Assembly: GCF_011801125.1 (NCBI RefSeq)
Contig: NZ_CP046171.1
Span: 6,944,001-7,008,000 of the forward strand
Direction of reading: 5' to 3'
Source of the DNA: Nocardia brasiliensis
GTDB taxonomy: Bacteria; Actinomycetota; Actinomycetes; Mycobacteriales; Mycobacteriaceae
Length of the DNA: 64,000 nt
A model generated the notes under the pieces. It saw only the letters and a list, made by a program, of their open reading frames with translations, made no database searches and was not told where the DNA came from. Below, in pieces: positions 16,993 to 26,026 of the stretch; position 1 is the first letter of the stretch, and every line of letters begins with the position of its first letter. The translations under genes and the position numbers were made by a program.

Positions 16993-18447
16993 TCAGGTGA
17001 GGGCGATGTACTTGGTGGACAGGTACTCCTCGATGCCCTCCGTGCCGCCCTCCCGGCCGAAGCCGGAGGCTTTGACGCCGCCGAAAGGTGCTGCGGGGTC
17101 AGAGATCACGCCCCGGTTGATGCCGACCATGCCGGACTCCAGCCCCTCGGCGACGCGCAGCGCGCGGTCGAGATCGCGGGTGTAGACGTAGCTGACGAGA
17201 CCGAACTCGGTGTCGTTGGCGGCGGCGAGCCCCTCCTCCTCGGTGACGAAGCCCACGATCGGCGCGACCGGCCCGAAGACCTCCTCCCGCAGAATCCTGG
17301 CCTGCGCGGGCACCTCGCTGAGGATGGTCGCGGGGTAGAACCAGCCGGGTCCACCCGGCGCCTTGCCGCCGAGACGGACCTTGGCGCCCTTGGCCACGGC
17401 GTCCTCGACGAGCTCGCTGACCGTATCGAGTTGCTCCTCGTTGATCAGCGGGCCGAGGGTGGTATTCGGGTCGGTGCCGGGGCCAAGCACCACACCGGCG
17501 CCCATCGCCTCGACCAGTTTCTCGGTGAACTCCTCGAGCACGCCCTGCTGCACGTGGAAGCGGTTGGCCGCGGTGCACGCCTCGCCACCGTTGCGCAGCT
17601 TCGCCAGCATCGCGCCCTGTACCGCCGCGTCCACGTCGGCGTCGTCGAACACCACGAACGGCGCGTTGCCACCGAGCTCCATGGAGGTGCGCAGCAACCC
17701 GTTGGCCGAGCTCTGCACCAGCTTCTTGCCCACCTCGGTGGAACCGGTGAAGGTGAGCTTGCGCAGGCGCGGGTCGTCGATCAGCGGCTGGGTCACCGCA
17801 CCGGAACGGCTTGCGGTGATCACCGAGAGCACCCCGTCTGGCAACCCGGCCTCGCTGCACAGTTGCGCCAGTAGGAGCATGGTCAGCGGGGTCGCCGAGG
17901 CGGGTTTAACGATCATCGTGCAGCCGGCGGCCAGCGCCGGGCCGATCTTGCGGGTGCCCATGGCCAGCGGGAAGTTCCACGGCGTGATCGCCAGGCACGG
18001 ACCCACCGGCTGCTTGTGCACCATGATCCGGCCGGTGCCCGACGGCGCGTGCAGGTAGCGTCCGTGCACCCGCACGGCCTCCTCACTGAACCAGCGGAAG
18101 AACTCCGCGCCGTAGCGCACCTCGTTGCGGCTCTCCGGGAGCGCCTTGCCCATTTCCAGGGTCATCAGCAGCGCGAACTCCTCGGCCCTGGCGGTGATCC
18201 GCTCGAACACGGTCCGCAGGATCTCACCGCGCTCGCGGGCGGGCCGCGCCGCCCATTCGGCCTGCACGGCGACCGCCGCGTCCAGCGCGCGCATCGCGTC
18301 TTCCGGGGTCGCGTCGGCGACCTCGGCCAGCACCTCCCCCGTCGCCGGGTTGTGCACCGGGAAGGTGCCGCCGCCGGTGGCGGCCACGGGCCCACCGATC
18401 CACAGTCGCGTCGGGACGGATTCGAGAACTTCGCGTTCGGACACCAT
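16993..18447 (-). CDS. NAD(P)-dependent succinate-semialdehyde dehydrogenase-type ALDH
   Basis: An aldehyde dehydrogenase that most likely oxidises succinate semialdehyde to succinate (GABA or 2-oxoglutarate bypass to TCA). The 484-residue protein has ITPWNFPLAMGTRKIGPALA and GCTMIVKPASATPLT (cofactor site), FTGSTEVGK, general base in SMELGGNAPFVVFDDAD, the nucleophile Cys in NGGEACTAANRFHVQ, and EEVFGPVAPIVGF. The paired motifs RKIGPALAAGCT and GEACTAANR are usual for GabD-type enzymes. I chose ATG 18447 (MVSEREVLESVPTRLW); an upstream ATG at 18531 would add an unrelated 28 residues. The exact substrate is inferred. Confidence 0.9.
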   Translation of the reverse strand: MVSEREVLESVPTRLWIGGPVAATGGGTFPVHNPATGEVLAEVADATPEDAMRALDAAVAVQAEWAARPARERGEILRTVFERITARAEEFALLMTLEMGKALPESRNEVRYGAEFFRWFSEEAVRVHGRYLHAPSGTGRIMVHKQPVGPCLAITPWNFPLAMGTRKIGPALAAGCTMIVKPASATPLTMLLLAQLCSEAGLPDGVLSVITASRSGAVTQPLIDDPRLRKLTFTGSTEVGKKLVQSSANGLLRTSMELGGNAPFVVFDDADVDAAVQGAMLAKLRNGGEACTAANRFHVQQGVLEEFTEKLVEAMGAGVVLGPGTDPNTTLGPLINEEQLDTVSELVEDAVAKGAKVRLGGKAPGGPGWFYPATILSEVPAQARILREEVFGPVAPIVGFVTEEEGLAAANDTEFGLVSYVYTRDLDRALRVAEGLESGMVGINRGVISDPAAPFGGVKASGFGREGGTEGIEEYLSTKYIALT

Positions 18448-18593
18448 GAGCCCAGCGTAATCACCGCGCGCCGGAACAGCCCTCGCGATCAGGCCGGATA
18501 TGGCCGATATGTCGGTCTGCCGGAGCGCCACGGCGAACTCTCCGGGGGAGATTGCCGTGCGCGGACGGTGGGCGGTGAGTAACCTCGGCGATC

Positions 18594-20231
18594 GTGAGCA
18601 GCGACATCACCGCGACGGCGGCCTGGCGGAAACTGCACGAGCATTTCGACACGATCGCGGAACGCCACCTGCGAGAGCTCTTCGCCGAGGACCCCGACCG
18701 CGGCCGCGAACTGACCGTCGACGTCGCCGACCTGCACATCGACTACAGCAAGCACCGCATCACGCGGGAAACCCTGCACCTGCTCGTCGAATTGGCGCGC
18801 GAGGCGAAGCTCACCGAGCGCAGGGACGCGATGTTCGCGGGCACGCACATCAACACCTCCGAAGACCGCGCGGTGGCGCACGTCGCGTTGCGGGTGCCCG
18901 CGGGCGAATCGATCGTCGTCGACGGCGCCGACGCGGGTGCCGAGGTGCACGAAGTGCTGCGGCGGATGGGCGAATTCACCGACGCGGTGCGGTCGGGACG
19001 GTGGCGCGGGGCCACCGGCGCCCGCATCGAGACCGTGGTCAACATCGGCATCGGCGGGTCGGATCTCGGGCCGGTGATGGTGTACCAGGCACTGCGGCAC
19101 TACGTCGACGCCGGCGTCAGCGCGCGGTTCGTCTCCAATGTCGACCCGGCCGACCTGGTGGCGAAACTGGACGGACTCGACCCTGCCACAACGCTGTTCA
19201 TCGTCGCCTCCAAGACCTTCTCCACGCTGGAGACCCTGACCAACGCCACCGCGGCACGCCGCTGGCTGGTGGCCGCCCTCGGCGAGGACGCGGTCGCCAA
19301 GCACTTCGTCGCGGTCTCGACCAACGCCGAGCGGGTGGCCGAGTTCGGCATCGACACCGCCAACATGTTCGGCTTCTGGGACTGGGTCGGCGGACGCTAC
19401 TCGGTGGATTCCGCGATCGGTCTTGCCGTGATGGCGGCCATCGGCAAGCAGCGCTTCGCCGAGTTCCTCGCGGGCATGCACGCCGTGGACGAACACTTCG
19501 CGCAGGCGCCGCTGGAAGCGAACGCACCGGTGCTGCTCGGGCTCCTCGGCATCTGGTACTCGAACTTCTTCGGCGCGCAATCCCATGCGGTGCTGCCCTA
19601 TTCGAATGATCTCGCGCGGTTCCCGGCGTATCTGCAACAGCTCACGATGGAGTCCAACGGCAAGTCGGTGCGGGCCGACGGCACCCCGGTCAGCACCAGC
19701 ACCGGCGAAATCTTCTGGGGCGAACCGGGAACCAACGGCCAGCACGCGTTCTATCAACTGCTGCACCAGGGCACGCGGCTGGTACCGGCCGACTTCATCG
19801 GATTCGCCACGCCGACCGACGATCTGCCCACTCGCGACGGCACCGGCAGCATGCACGACATCCTGATGAGCAACCTGTTCGCACAGACCAAGGTGCTCGC
19901 GTTCGGCAAGACCGCCGAGGAGATCGCCGCCGCGGGGACCGACCCCAAGGTGGTGCCGCACAAGGTGATGCCGGGCAATCGGCCGAGCACCACGATCCTC
20001 GCCGCGCGGCTGACACCGGCGGTGGTGGGTCAGTTGATCGCACTGTACGAGCACCAGGTCTTCGTCGAGGGCGCCATCTGGGGCATCGACAGCTTCGACC
20101 AGTGGGGCGTCGAACTCGGCAAGCAGCAGGCGCTCGCGCTCGCCCCGCTGCTCACCGCACCGGAAGAGCCCGCGCCACAGGATGATTCGTCGACCGACGC
20201 GCTCATCCGGTGGTATCGCGACCAGAAGTAG
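18594..20231 (+). CDS. pgi: Glucose-6-phosphate isomerase
   Basis: Interconverts glucose-6-phosphate and fructose-6-phosphate at the head of glycolysis and gluconeogenesis. The 545-residue protein has all family signatures: [74 protein letters not shown] with [14 protein letters not shown], and [20 protein letters not shown] near the end. It starts with GTG (18594). Its 3' end overlaps the convergent kinase gene by 29 nt, so neither gene has room for its own terminator. Confidence 0.98.
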   Translation: MSSDITATAAWRKLHEHFDTIAERHLRELFAEDPDRGRELTVDVADLHIDYSKHRITRETLHLLVELAREAKLTERRDAMFAGTHINTSEDRAVAHVALRVPAGESIVVDGADAGAEVHEVLRRMGEFTDAVRSGRWRGATGARIETVVNIGIGGSDLGPVMVYQALRHYVDAGVSARFVSNVDPADLVAKLDGLDPATTLFIVASKTFSTLETLTNATAARRWLVAALGEDAVAKHFVAVSTNAERVAEFGIDTANMFGFWDWVGGRYSVDSAIGLAVMAAIGKQRFAEFLAGMHAVDEHFAQAPLEANAPVLLGLLGIWYSNFFGAQSHAVLPYSNDLARFPAYLQQLTMESNGKSVRADGTPVSTSTGEIFWGEPGTNGQHAFYQLLHQGTRLVPADFIGFATPTDDLPTRDGTGSMHDILMSNLFAQTKVLAFGKTAEEIAAAGTDPKVVPHKVMPGNRPSTTILAARLTPAVVGQLIALYEHQVFVEGAIWGIDSFDQWGVELGKQQALALAPLLTAPEEPAPQDDSSTDALIRWYRDQK

Positions 20232-20916
20232 CCGAGGCTGCGCGCCCGTCGCTGTCGTAGTGCGCGCCGCGCTGGCGCAGCACCAGGTCGGCGCGGGCCC
20301 GCGTGGCGGCGACGAGATCGGCATTGCGCAGGTCGCTCTCGCGCACCTTGATCCCGGCGGCGACCGGAGTGCGTCCGCCGGTGATGTGGCGGCGCAGCAA
20401 CCGTTGCTCGAGCACCGCGCGCGGGGCGTCGAGGTACCAGCACGCGTCGAGCAGGCGGCGGACCCGCGACCACGGCCGATCCGCGACATCGTCGAGCAGT
20501 AGGTAGTTGCCCTCGACGATCGCGACGGTCTGCCGGTCGAACACCACGCCCGCCGGGATCGGCTCGTCCACGGCGCGGTCGAACACTGGCCACGGCACCG
20601 GTGCACCGACGCGGGTCTCGCGCAGCCGCCGCAGGTTCGCGAGAAAGCCCGCGGTATCGAAGGTGTCCGGTTCACCTTTGCGCGCAAGGCTTTCCGACGA
20701 ACGCAAGACCTCGTTGGTCAGGTGGTAACCGTCCATCGGCGCGATCTCGGCGATCGCGGCCCCGGCCGCGCGGTTCAGCGCGTCCCGCAGCGCCACCGAC
20801 AGGGTGGACTTCCCCGCACCCGGCGGGCCCGCGATGCCGAGCAGATACCTGCCGTCGCGACCAGCGGATTGTGCGCGCACCCATGCGGCGAGCGTCGACA
20901 GCGAGGTCTTCTCCAT
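20203..20916 (-). CDS. Nucleoside/nucleotide kinase family protein (uridine kinase-like)
   Basis: A 237-residue P-loop kinase. Walker A is [12 protein letters not shown] (residues ~27-38), the substrate region is [13 protein letters not shown], and the lid and acceptor region includes [16 protein letters not shown] and [19 protein letters not shown]. This pattern is the uridine kinase / pantothenate kinase-like group, often named YfdH or fructose-/nucleoside-kinase-like; the substrate cannot be told from sequence. It overlaps the end of pgi on the opposite strand. Confidence 0.88.
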   Translation of the reverse strand: MEKTSLSTLAAWVRAQSAGRDGRYLLGIAGPPGAGKSTLSVALRDALNRAAGAAIAEIAPMDGYHLTNEVLRSSESLARKGEPDTFDTAGFLANLRRLRETRVGAPVPWPVFDRAVDEPIPAGVVFDRQTVAIVEGNYLLLDDVADRPWSRVRRLLDACWYLDAPRAVLEQRLLRRHITGGRTPVAAGIKVRESDLRNADLVAATRARADLVLRQRGAHYDSDGRAASATSGRDTTG

Positions 20917-20939
20917 CGTCGCACCCTACCGGCACAAAT

Positions 20940-20978
20940 GGACGTCTCACCGAGCCTGTGGCGCTCGGTGAGACGTCC
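20940..20978 (-). terminator. Hairpin terminator after the M4 protease gene
   Basis: A perfect 16-bp stem, GGACGTCTCACCGAGC / GCTCGGTGAGACGTCC, with a 7-nt loop. It is 20 nt beyond the protease stop codon and is one of the strongest simple hairpins in the window. Confidence 0.85.
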
Positions 20979-20997
20979 GTTCAACCGGATTCGATGG

Positions 20998-22680
20998 TTA
21001 GGTGCGCGCCTGCTGCTGCGGCAGCTTGGTCGCCTTGGTGGCGTTGGCCACCTGGACGCAGTCGGCAGCCGTGGTGCCCGCCGTCTGGTTGCGCACGTTG
21101 GTGTTGCACGCGGTCTTCAACGCGGTGGACAGCGCCGCGTAGTTGGAGTTGGACGACAGGAGCGTCTGCGTCGTCCAGTACAGGGCCGCGGTCTTCGCCA
21201 GGCCGATCGCGGTGACGTTGACGCCGTTGAGGCTGCCGCCGTCCACCATCAGCTGCGCGGTCTTGTTGCCGACGCCGCTGTTGATGTGCACACCGCCGCT
21301 GTCACCGCTGCCGGTGTACCAGTACCGGCCGCGGTAGGTGTCGGGATCCTGGAAGGCGTTGGGGTTCTTCATGTCCCGGATCACGCCGATCGAGCTGCAG
21401 GCACCGAGCCGCCAGCGGTTGGCCGCGGTGTTGCACGGGTTGCTGGTGTTCACCAGGAAGGTGAGCTCGCCGAAGACATCGGACATGGACTCGTTGATCG
21501 CGCCCGGCTCGTTGCGGTAGACGAGACCGTTGGTGTGCTGGGTCACGCCGTGGGTGAGCTCGTGCGCGGTGATGTCCTCGGTGGTCAGACCCGAACCGTA
21601 GGCCATGTAGCTGCCGGACCAGAAGGCGTTCTGGTAGGGGCACGCGGTGGTGGTGCAGAGCCGGACGGTGGCGCGCAGCGCCTTGCCCTTGCCGTCACCG
21701 GTGTCGGAGCCGATCAGGTTGGTCAGGTTCGGCACCTTGGTGTACTGGGCGTAGAAGCGCTCGGTGTTGCCCAGGTACTCGTAGATCTTGTCGACATCCT
21801 GAATACCCGTGGGGCCCTGGCCCTCCGAGCGGGTGGAGCGCAGGCTGCCGGTGCCACAGCCGGCCCGGTTCGGGTCGATGCGCCGGTTCGCGTTGTCACA
21901 CACCACCCGGTTGAGGTGCTTGGTCTCGCTCCAGCTGTCGAGGACCTTGCCGGTGTTGTTCGCGTCGACGAACACGACCCACGTCGCGGGCTCGCCCTTC
22001 TTCTCCGCGCTGACACCGGTGATGTCGACCTTGAACGCCGGGACGGACACGCTCTGCGCGTCATCCTTGGCGGCCAGCTTCGGGTCGTACCAGTACGCCT
22101 TGGTCTCGGTGACCGACAGCTGATCGAGGGCCGCCTTGCTCGCCGCGGCAACCTTCTTCAGCGCGGTCTGCTGGACCTGCGACGACGGTGTGGTCGAGGT
22201 GAACTTGCCCTCGGACTTCTTCGACAGCGAACCGGTCACCGAGATCAGCGCACCGCTTCCGGTCAGCGACTGCGCCGCCGACGCGCCGAACACCGGCACC
22301 TTGTCGATCTCCTGCCGCAGCCTGACGGTGGACCCCTCACCAACCGGGAACACCGACTCCACGACGAGATCGCCTGCGCTGTCACCGTTTCCGGACATCG
22401 CCTTCTCGACGCCCGGCGCATGCGCCTGCGCGGCGGCCGGGGCCTCCGCGGGCGTGCCCTGCGGTGCGGCGAGCGGTTCCTTGGGCACCACGAGCTGGAC
22501 CGCGCCCTGCTGGTCCACGGTCACCTCTTTCGGCACCGCGGACAGGTCGGTGCTCGACGGCGCCGACGGACTCGAAGGGGGTTGCGCGTAAACGGCCGGA
22601 CCGGACGCGAACACCATTGCCCCAGTAGCGATTAAAGCGAAGGCGGCATATCGCCCCGCTCTTTTTTGTGTGGGTTTCAT
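20998..22680 (-). CDS. Secreted M4-family (thermolysin-like) neutral metalloprotease
   Basis: A 560-residue secreted zinc protease precursor. The N-terminus MKPTQKRAGRYAAFALIATG...GPAVYAQ is a typical Sec signal peptide. Residues ~60-280 are the FTP/PepSY propeptide that keeps the enzyme inactive (VRLRQEIDKVPVFGASAAQS). The catalytic domain has DITAHELTHGVTQHTNGL (HExxH), the third zinc ligand in NEPGAINESMSDVFGE, and the transition-state His in GGVHINSGVGNKTA. Several Cys in the mature part (NPCNTAANRWRLGACSS; TACNTN...ADCVQV) probably form disulfides. I chose ATG 22680 because it starts the signal peptide; the frame extends upstream without one. Confidence 0.95.
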   Translation of the reverse strand: MKPTQKRAGRYAAFALIATGAMVFASGPAVYAQPPSSPSAPSSTDLSAVPKEVTVDQQGAVQLVVPKEPLAAPQGTPAEAPAAAQAHAPGVEKAMSGNGDSAGDLVVESVFPVGEGSTVRLRQEIDKVPVFGASAAQSLTGSGALISVTGSLSKKSEGKFTSTTPSSQVQQTALKKVAAASKAALDQLSVTETKAYWYDPKLAAKDDAQSVSVPAFKVDITGVSAEKKGEPATWVVFVDANNTGKVLDSWSETKHLNRVVCDNANRRIDPNRAGCGTGSLRSTRSEGQGPTGIQDVDKIYEYLGNTERFYAQYTKVPNLTNLIGSDTGDGKGKALRATVRLCTTTACPYQNAFWSGSYMAYGSGLTTEDITAHELTHGVTQHTNGLVYRNEPGAINESMSDVFGELTFLVNTSNPCNTAANRWRLGACSSIGVIRDMKNPNAFQDPDTYRGRYWYTGSGDSGGVHINSGVGNKTAQLMVDGGSLNGVNVTAIGLAKTAALYWTTQTLLSSNSNYAALSTALKTACNTNVRNQTAGTTAADCVQVANATKATKLPQQQART

Positions 22681-22942
22681 GACCAAGTAGAACCACATTC
22701 GAGCGGTCAACTCGACTGGAGAGCAAACTGGGGAAACGGACAGCGGCACCGGAAATCGACCCGGCAACCGGCCAGCTCAGCCCGGCATATACGCGGTATC
22801 AAGATCTTTCGTCGACGCCATTGATCGAGCCGTCCGCGACCTTCCACCGATCGGCAAGATCGCCGAATTCGGTAGTGGAAAACATGTTTAGAACACCGAC
22901 AGCCGAATTATGCAGCGGCGGAATTGTTTTCCGATACAAAGA

Positions 22943-24562
22943 TCAGAGCAAAGCCCGCTCGATGATGGCGCCGGTGTCGACGCCGGTCGGCAGGGTGCCG
23001 TACGCGATGCCCCAGTCGTCGCCGAGCCTGGTGGCGCAGAAGGCGTCCGCAACCGCGGGGTGACCGTGCCGGACCAGCTGCGCGCCCTGCAGCACGAGCG
23101 CCATCAGCTCGACGATGCGCCTGGCGCGGTACTCGATATCGCTGAGGTCGGCCAGCTCCTTGCCGACGCGGCTGATCGCGTCGTCCAGCCGCGGGTTCTC
23201 GCCGCGCGCCAGGGAAACCTCGTTGAAGAACGCCTCCACCGTCTCCGGCTGACGACCCATGGCGCGCAACGCATCCAGCGCGGCGACATTGCCCGAGCCT
23301 TCCCAGATCGACATCAGCGGCGCCTCCCGGTACAGCCTCGGCATGCCCGACTCCTCGGCGTAACCGTTGCCGCCGAAGCATTCCAGCGCCTCCGCGGCAT
23401 GCGCGGGCGCGCGCTTGCACACCCAGTACTTGGTGACCGCCAACGCGATTCGGCGCAGTGCCGCCTCGGCCGGGTCGCTCGTCGCTCGGTCGGTGGCGCC
23501 GGCCAGTCGCATCATCACCGTGGTCGCGGCGTCTGACTCGATCACCAAGTCGGCCAACACGTTTCGCATCGCCGGCTGGTCGATCAGCTTGGCGCCGAAC
23601 GCCTCACGGTGCCTGGCGTGATGGGCGGCGAAGACCGCGCCGGTGCGCATGCCGGTGGCCGAGCCGATCACACAGTCCAACCTGGTCATGTTCACCATCT
23701 CGATGATGGTCTTGACCCCGGCGCCCTCCGCGCCGACCAACCAGCCGGTGGCGTTCTCGTATTCGATCTCCGAGGACGCGTTCGACTTGTTGCCCAGCTT
23801 GTCCTTGAGCCGTTGAATCCGAATGGGATTGCGGGTGCCGTCCGGCAGCACCCTGGTCAGCAGGAAGCACGACAGTCCGCCGGGCGCCTTGGCCAGCGTG
23901 AGGAACATGTCCGACATCGGGGCGGAGGTGAACCACTTGTGCCCGACGATCCGATAGGACCCGTCCGGTTGCGGTGTCGCCGTGGTGGTGTTGGCCCGCA
24001 CGTCCGAGCCGCCCTGCTTCTCCGTCATCGACATGCCCGCGATGAGCCCGGTCTTGCTCGACGGTTCACGCAGGCCGAAATCGTAGCTGCGGGAACCGAG
24101 CAGCGGCTCGTACTTCGCCGACAGCTCCGGGTTGTGCCGCAGCGCGGGCACCACCGCGTAGGTCATCGAGATCGGGCACATGTGCCCGGCCTCGGCGGCG
24201 CCCCAGGTGTAGAACTTGGCCGCGCGGGCGACGTGCGCGCCGGGCCGCGCGTCCAGCCACGGTGCCCCGTGCAGGCCGTGTGCCACAGCGACATTCATCA
24301 GGTCGTGCCAGTGCGGATGGAACTCCACCTCGTCCACGCGATGGCCGTAGCGATCGTGGGTGCGCAGCACCGGCGGATACTCGTTGGCCAGCCGCCCCCA
24401 CTCCTGCGCCGCCGAACCGCCTGCGAGCGCGCCGAGTTCGCGCACCTCGGCCTCGGCCCAGCCCGCACCCTCCCGGTGCAGGCCTTCGAGCAAGGCCGGA
24501 TTCCGGGAGACATCGAACGGGGCGATGTCGGGGACCTGGTTGAAGACTTCATGCGTCTGCAT
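22943..24562 (-). CDS. AidB-type acyl-CoA dehydrogenase family protein
   Basis: A 539-residue flavoprotein of the acyl-CoA dehydrogenase superfamily, closest to the AidB branch. It shows an AidB-type N-terminal domain (EVFNQVPDIAPFDVSRNPAL), the flavin motif GMSMTEKQGGSDVRANTT, GHKWFTSAPMSDMFLTLAKA, FGAKLIDQPAMRNVLADL, ECFGGNGYAEESGMPRLYRE and the active-site region MSIWEGSGNVAALDALRA. AidB proteins are linked to alkylation damage in E. coli, but many actinobacterial members sit in lipid operons; the role here is open. The start at 24562 follows AGGAGTGTCCG and overlaps the TetR gene by 14 nt, so the two form one operon. Confidence 0.92.
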   Translation of the reverse strand: MQTHEVFNQVPDIAPFDVSRNPALLEGLHREGAGWAEAEVRELGALAGGSAAQEWGRLANEYPPVLRTHDRYGHRVDEVEFHPHWHDLMNVAVAHGLHGAPWLDARPGAHVARAAKFYTWGAAEAGHMCPISMTYAVVPALRHNPELSAKYEPLLGSRSYDFGLREPSSKTGLIAGMSMTEKQGGSDVRANTTTATPQPDGSYRIVGHKWFTSAPMSDMFLTLAKAPGGLSCFLLTRVLPDGTRNPIRIQRLKDKLGNKSNASSEIEYENATGWLVGAEGAGVKTIIEMVNMTRLDCVIGSATGMRTGAVFAAHHARHREAFGAKLIDQPAMRNVLADLVIESDAATTVMMRLAGATDRATSDPAEAALRRIALAVTKYWVCKRAPAHAAEALECFGGNGYAEESGMPRLYREAPLMSIWEGSGNVAALDALRAMGRQPETVEAFFNEVSLARGENPRLDDAISRVGKELADLSDIEYRARRIVELMALVLQGAQLVRHGHPAVADAFCATRLGDDWGIAYGTLPTGVDTGAIIERALL

Positions 24563-25223
24563 CGGACACTCCTGATTCCTGCCGAGCGAGCGGTGCGCGC
24601 GATGCCGTAGGCACACCCAGTGCGCGCAAAGCGAAGACAATGAGTTCGGGGACAACCGATTCCGCGTGCGGCGCGGCGGCGAGCGGGCCGACCAGCACCT
24701 CGCCGATCGCGCCGACCAGCGCGGCCGCGCTCGTCCTGGCGTCCTGGGCGGGCAGCTCGCCGTTCGAAACCCCCTCCGCCACCGCGGATTCGAAGGCATC
24801 GGTGAACGCGCGCCGGAACCGCAACCGCTCGGCGTCGACCACGGTGTCCACCGGCTCGACGAGCAGCACATAGGCGAGTTTCGGATTCTTCAGCGCGCGC
24901 CCCGCGAAGGTCTCCACCGCCGCACTCACCCGCTGCACGGCGGTACCGCCCGCGCTCGCGGCGGTGACGGCGGCAACCTCCCAGGCAACTACCTTGTGGA
25001 AGACGGCGCTGACCAACTCCGCCTTGCCCGCGAAGTGTTTGTAGACGGTGCCGGTGGCCACCCCGGCCTCGGTCGCGACCGCGGCCATCGACAATCCGGC
25101 GTAGCCCGCGCGCGAGAGTACGGTCGTCGCGGCCTGCACGATCAGGCCCGCCTGCGCGTCGAGGCGGGCCTGCACAGCGGGGGTTCTGCGGTAGGCCACG
25201 CAAGAAGTGAACCATAAATTCAT
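24549..25223 (-). CDS. TetR/AcrR family transcriptional regulator
   Basis: A ~224-residue repressor. The N-terminal helix-turn-helix is LIVQAATTVLSRAGYAGLSM, AAVATEAGVATGTVYKHFAG; the rest is a helical ligand-binding domain with the conserved-looking stretch AAALVGAIGEVLVGPL. It overlaps the AidB-type dehydrogenase start and diverges from the crotonase gene over ~30-50 nt that contain a clear palindrome. ATG 25223 sits inside that palindrome; GTG 25199 (VAYRRTPAVQARLDAQ) is an alternative start just beyond it. It likely represses itself and both flanking operons in response to an acyl-type ligand. Confidence 0.88.
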   Translation of the reverse strand: MNLWFTSCVAYRRTPAVQARLDAQAGLIVQAATTVLSRAGYAGLSMAAVATEAGVATGTVYKHFAGKAELVSAVFHKVVAWEVAAVTAASAGGTAVQRVSAAVETFAGRALKNPKLAYVLLVEPVDTVVDAERLRFRRAFTDAFESAVAEGVSNGELPAQDARTSAAALVGAIGEVLVGPLAAAPHAESVVPELIVFALRALGVPTASRAPLARQESGVSDADA

Positions 25224-25229
25224 TTCTTG
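25201..25229. promoter_or_regulatory. Probable operator of the 24549-25223 TetR regulator
   Basis: CAAGAAGTGAA-CCATAAA-TTCATTTCTTG: two 11-nt arms with one mismatch around a 7-nt AT-rich centre, located between the divergent TetR-dehydrogenase and crotonase-acyltransferase operons. The AT content is far above the local background. Confidence 0.75.
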
Positions 25230-25252
25230 CCACAAGGGCGGATTCACGACGT

Positions 25253-26026
25253 ATGGTCGAGGTCGTGAACGTACGAATCGAGCGCAACGGCCCGGTGACC
25301 ACGGTGATCCTGCACCGCCCCGAGGCACGCAACGCGGTCGACGGCCCGACCGCGGCTGCCCTGGCCGACGCCTTCCGCGAGTTCGACGCCGACCCCGACG
25401 CCGCGGTGGCCGTGCTGTGGGGCGACGGCGGCACCTTCTGCGCGGGCGCCGATCTCAAGAGCCTCGGCACCGAGCGGTCCAATCAGGTCACCGAGGACGG
25501 CGACGGCCCGATGGGGCCGACCCGGATGCGGCTGTCCAAGCCGGTGATCGCCGCGGTCTCCGGCTACGCCGTGGCGGGCGGACTGGAGCTCGCGCTGTGG
25601 TGCGATCTGCGAGTCGCGGAGCAGGACAGCACCTTCGGCGTGTTCTGCCGCCGCTGGGGCGTGCCGTTGATCGACGGCGGCACCCTGCGCCTGCCGCGCA
25701 TCATCGGCACCGGCCGCGCGATGGACCTGGTGCTCACCGGCCGAGCCGTCGACGCCGCGGAGGCGCTCCAGATCGGCCTGGTCAACCGCGTCGTCCCCAC
25801 AGGTGAAGCCCGCAGTGCCGCAGAACAATTGGCCGCCGAACTCGCCGCGCTGCCGCAGGCCTGTCTGCGCTCGGACCGGCTTTCCCTGCTGGAGCAGGAC
25901 GGCATGGACGAGCACACCGCGCTGCGCAACGAGCTGCGCCACGGCATGACCGCACTCGCCAACGGCGCGCTCGACGGGGCCCAGCGCTTCGCCTCCGGCG
26001 CGGGCAGGCACGGCGCGCGAGCGTGA
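25253..26026 (+). CDS. Crotonase / enoyl-CoA hydratase family protein
   Basis: A 257-residue crotonase-fold protein. The N-terminal RPEARNAVDGPTAAALADAF, GGTFCAGADLKSLG (CoA/oxyanion region), VIAAVSGYAVAGGLELALWC and TGRAVDAAEALQIGLVNRVV are typical. The first catalytic-type Glu is in GGLELALWCD. In the second position, where hydratases have Glu in a PExxLG-like motif, this protein reads CRRWGVPLIDGGT, so simple enoyl-CoA hydration may not be its reaction. Start ATG 25253 or GTG 25265. It ends in a GTGA overlap with the next gene and is probably controlled by the divergent TetR. Confidence 0.9.
   Translation: MVEVVNVRIERNGPVTTVILHRPEARNAVDGPTAAALADAFREFDADPDAAVAVLWGDGGTFCAGADLKSLGTERSNQVTEDGDGPMGPTRMRLSKPVIAAVSGYAVAGGLELALWCDLRVAEQDSTFGVFCRRWGVPLIDGGTLRLPRIIGTGRAMDLVLTGRAVDAAEALQIGLVNRVVPTGEARSAAEQLAAELAALPQACLRSDRLSLLEQDGMDEHTALRNELRHGMTALANGALDGAQRFASGAGRHGARA

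Noticed and set aside
18489..20687. Minus-strand ORF of 732 codons opposite pgi
   Set aside because: Antisense to a complete pgi gene; the translation has no domain.
25253..25253. Classifying the crotonase as a standard enoyl-CoA hydratase
   Set aside because: The second catalytic glutamate motif is not visible, so only the crotonase fold is claimed.
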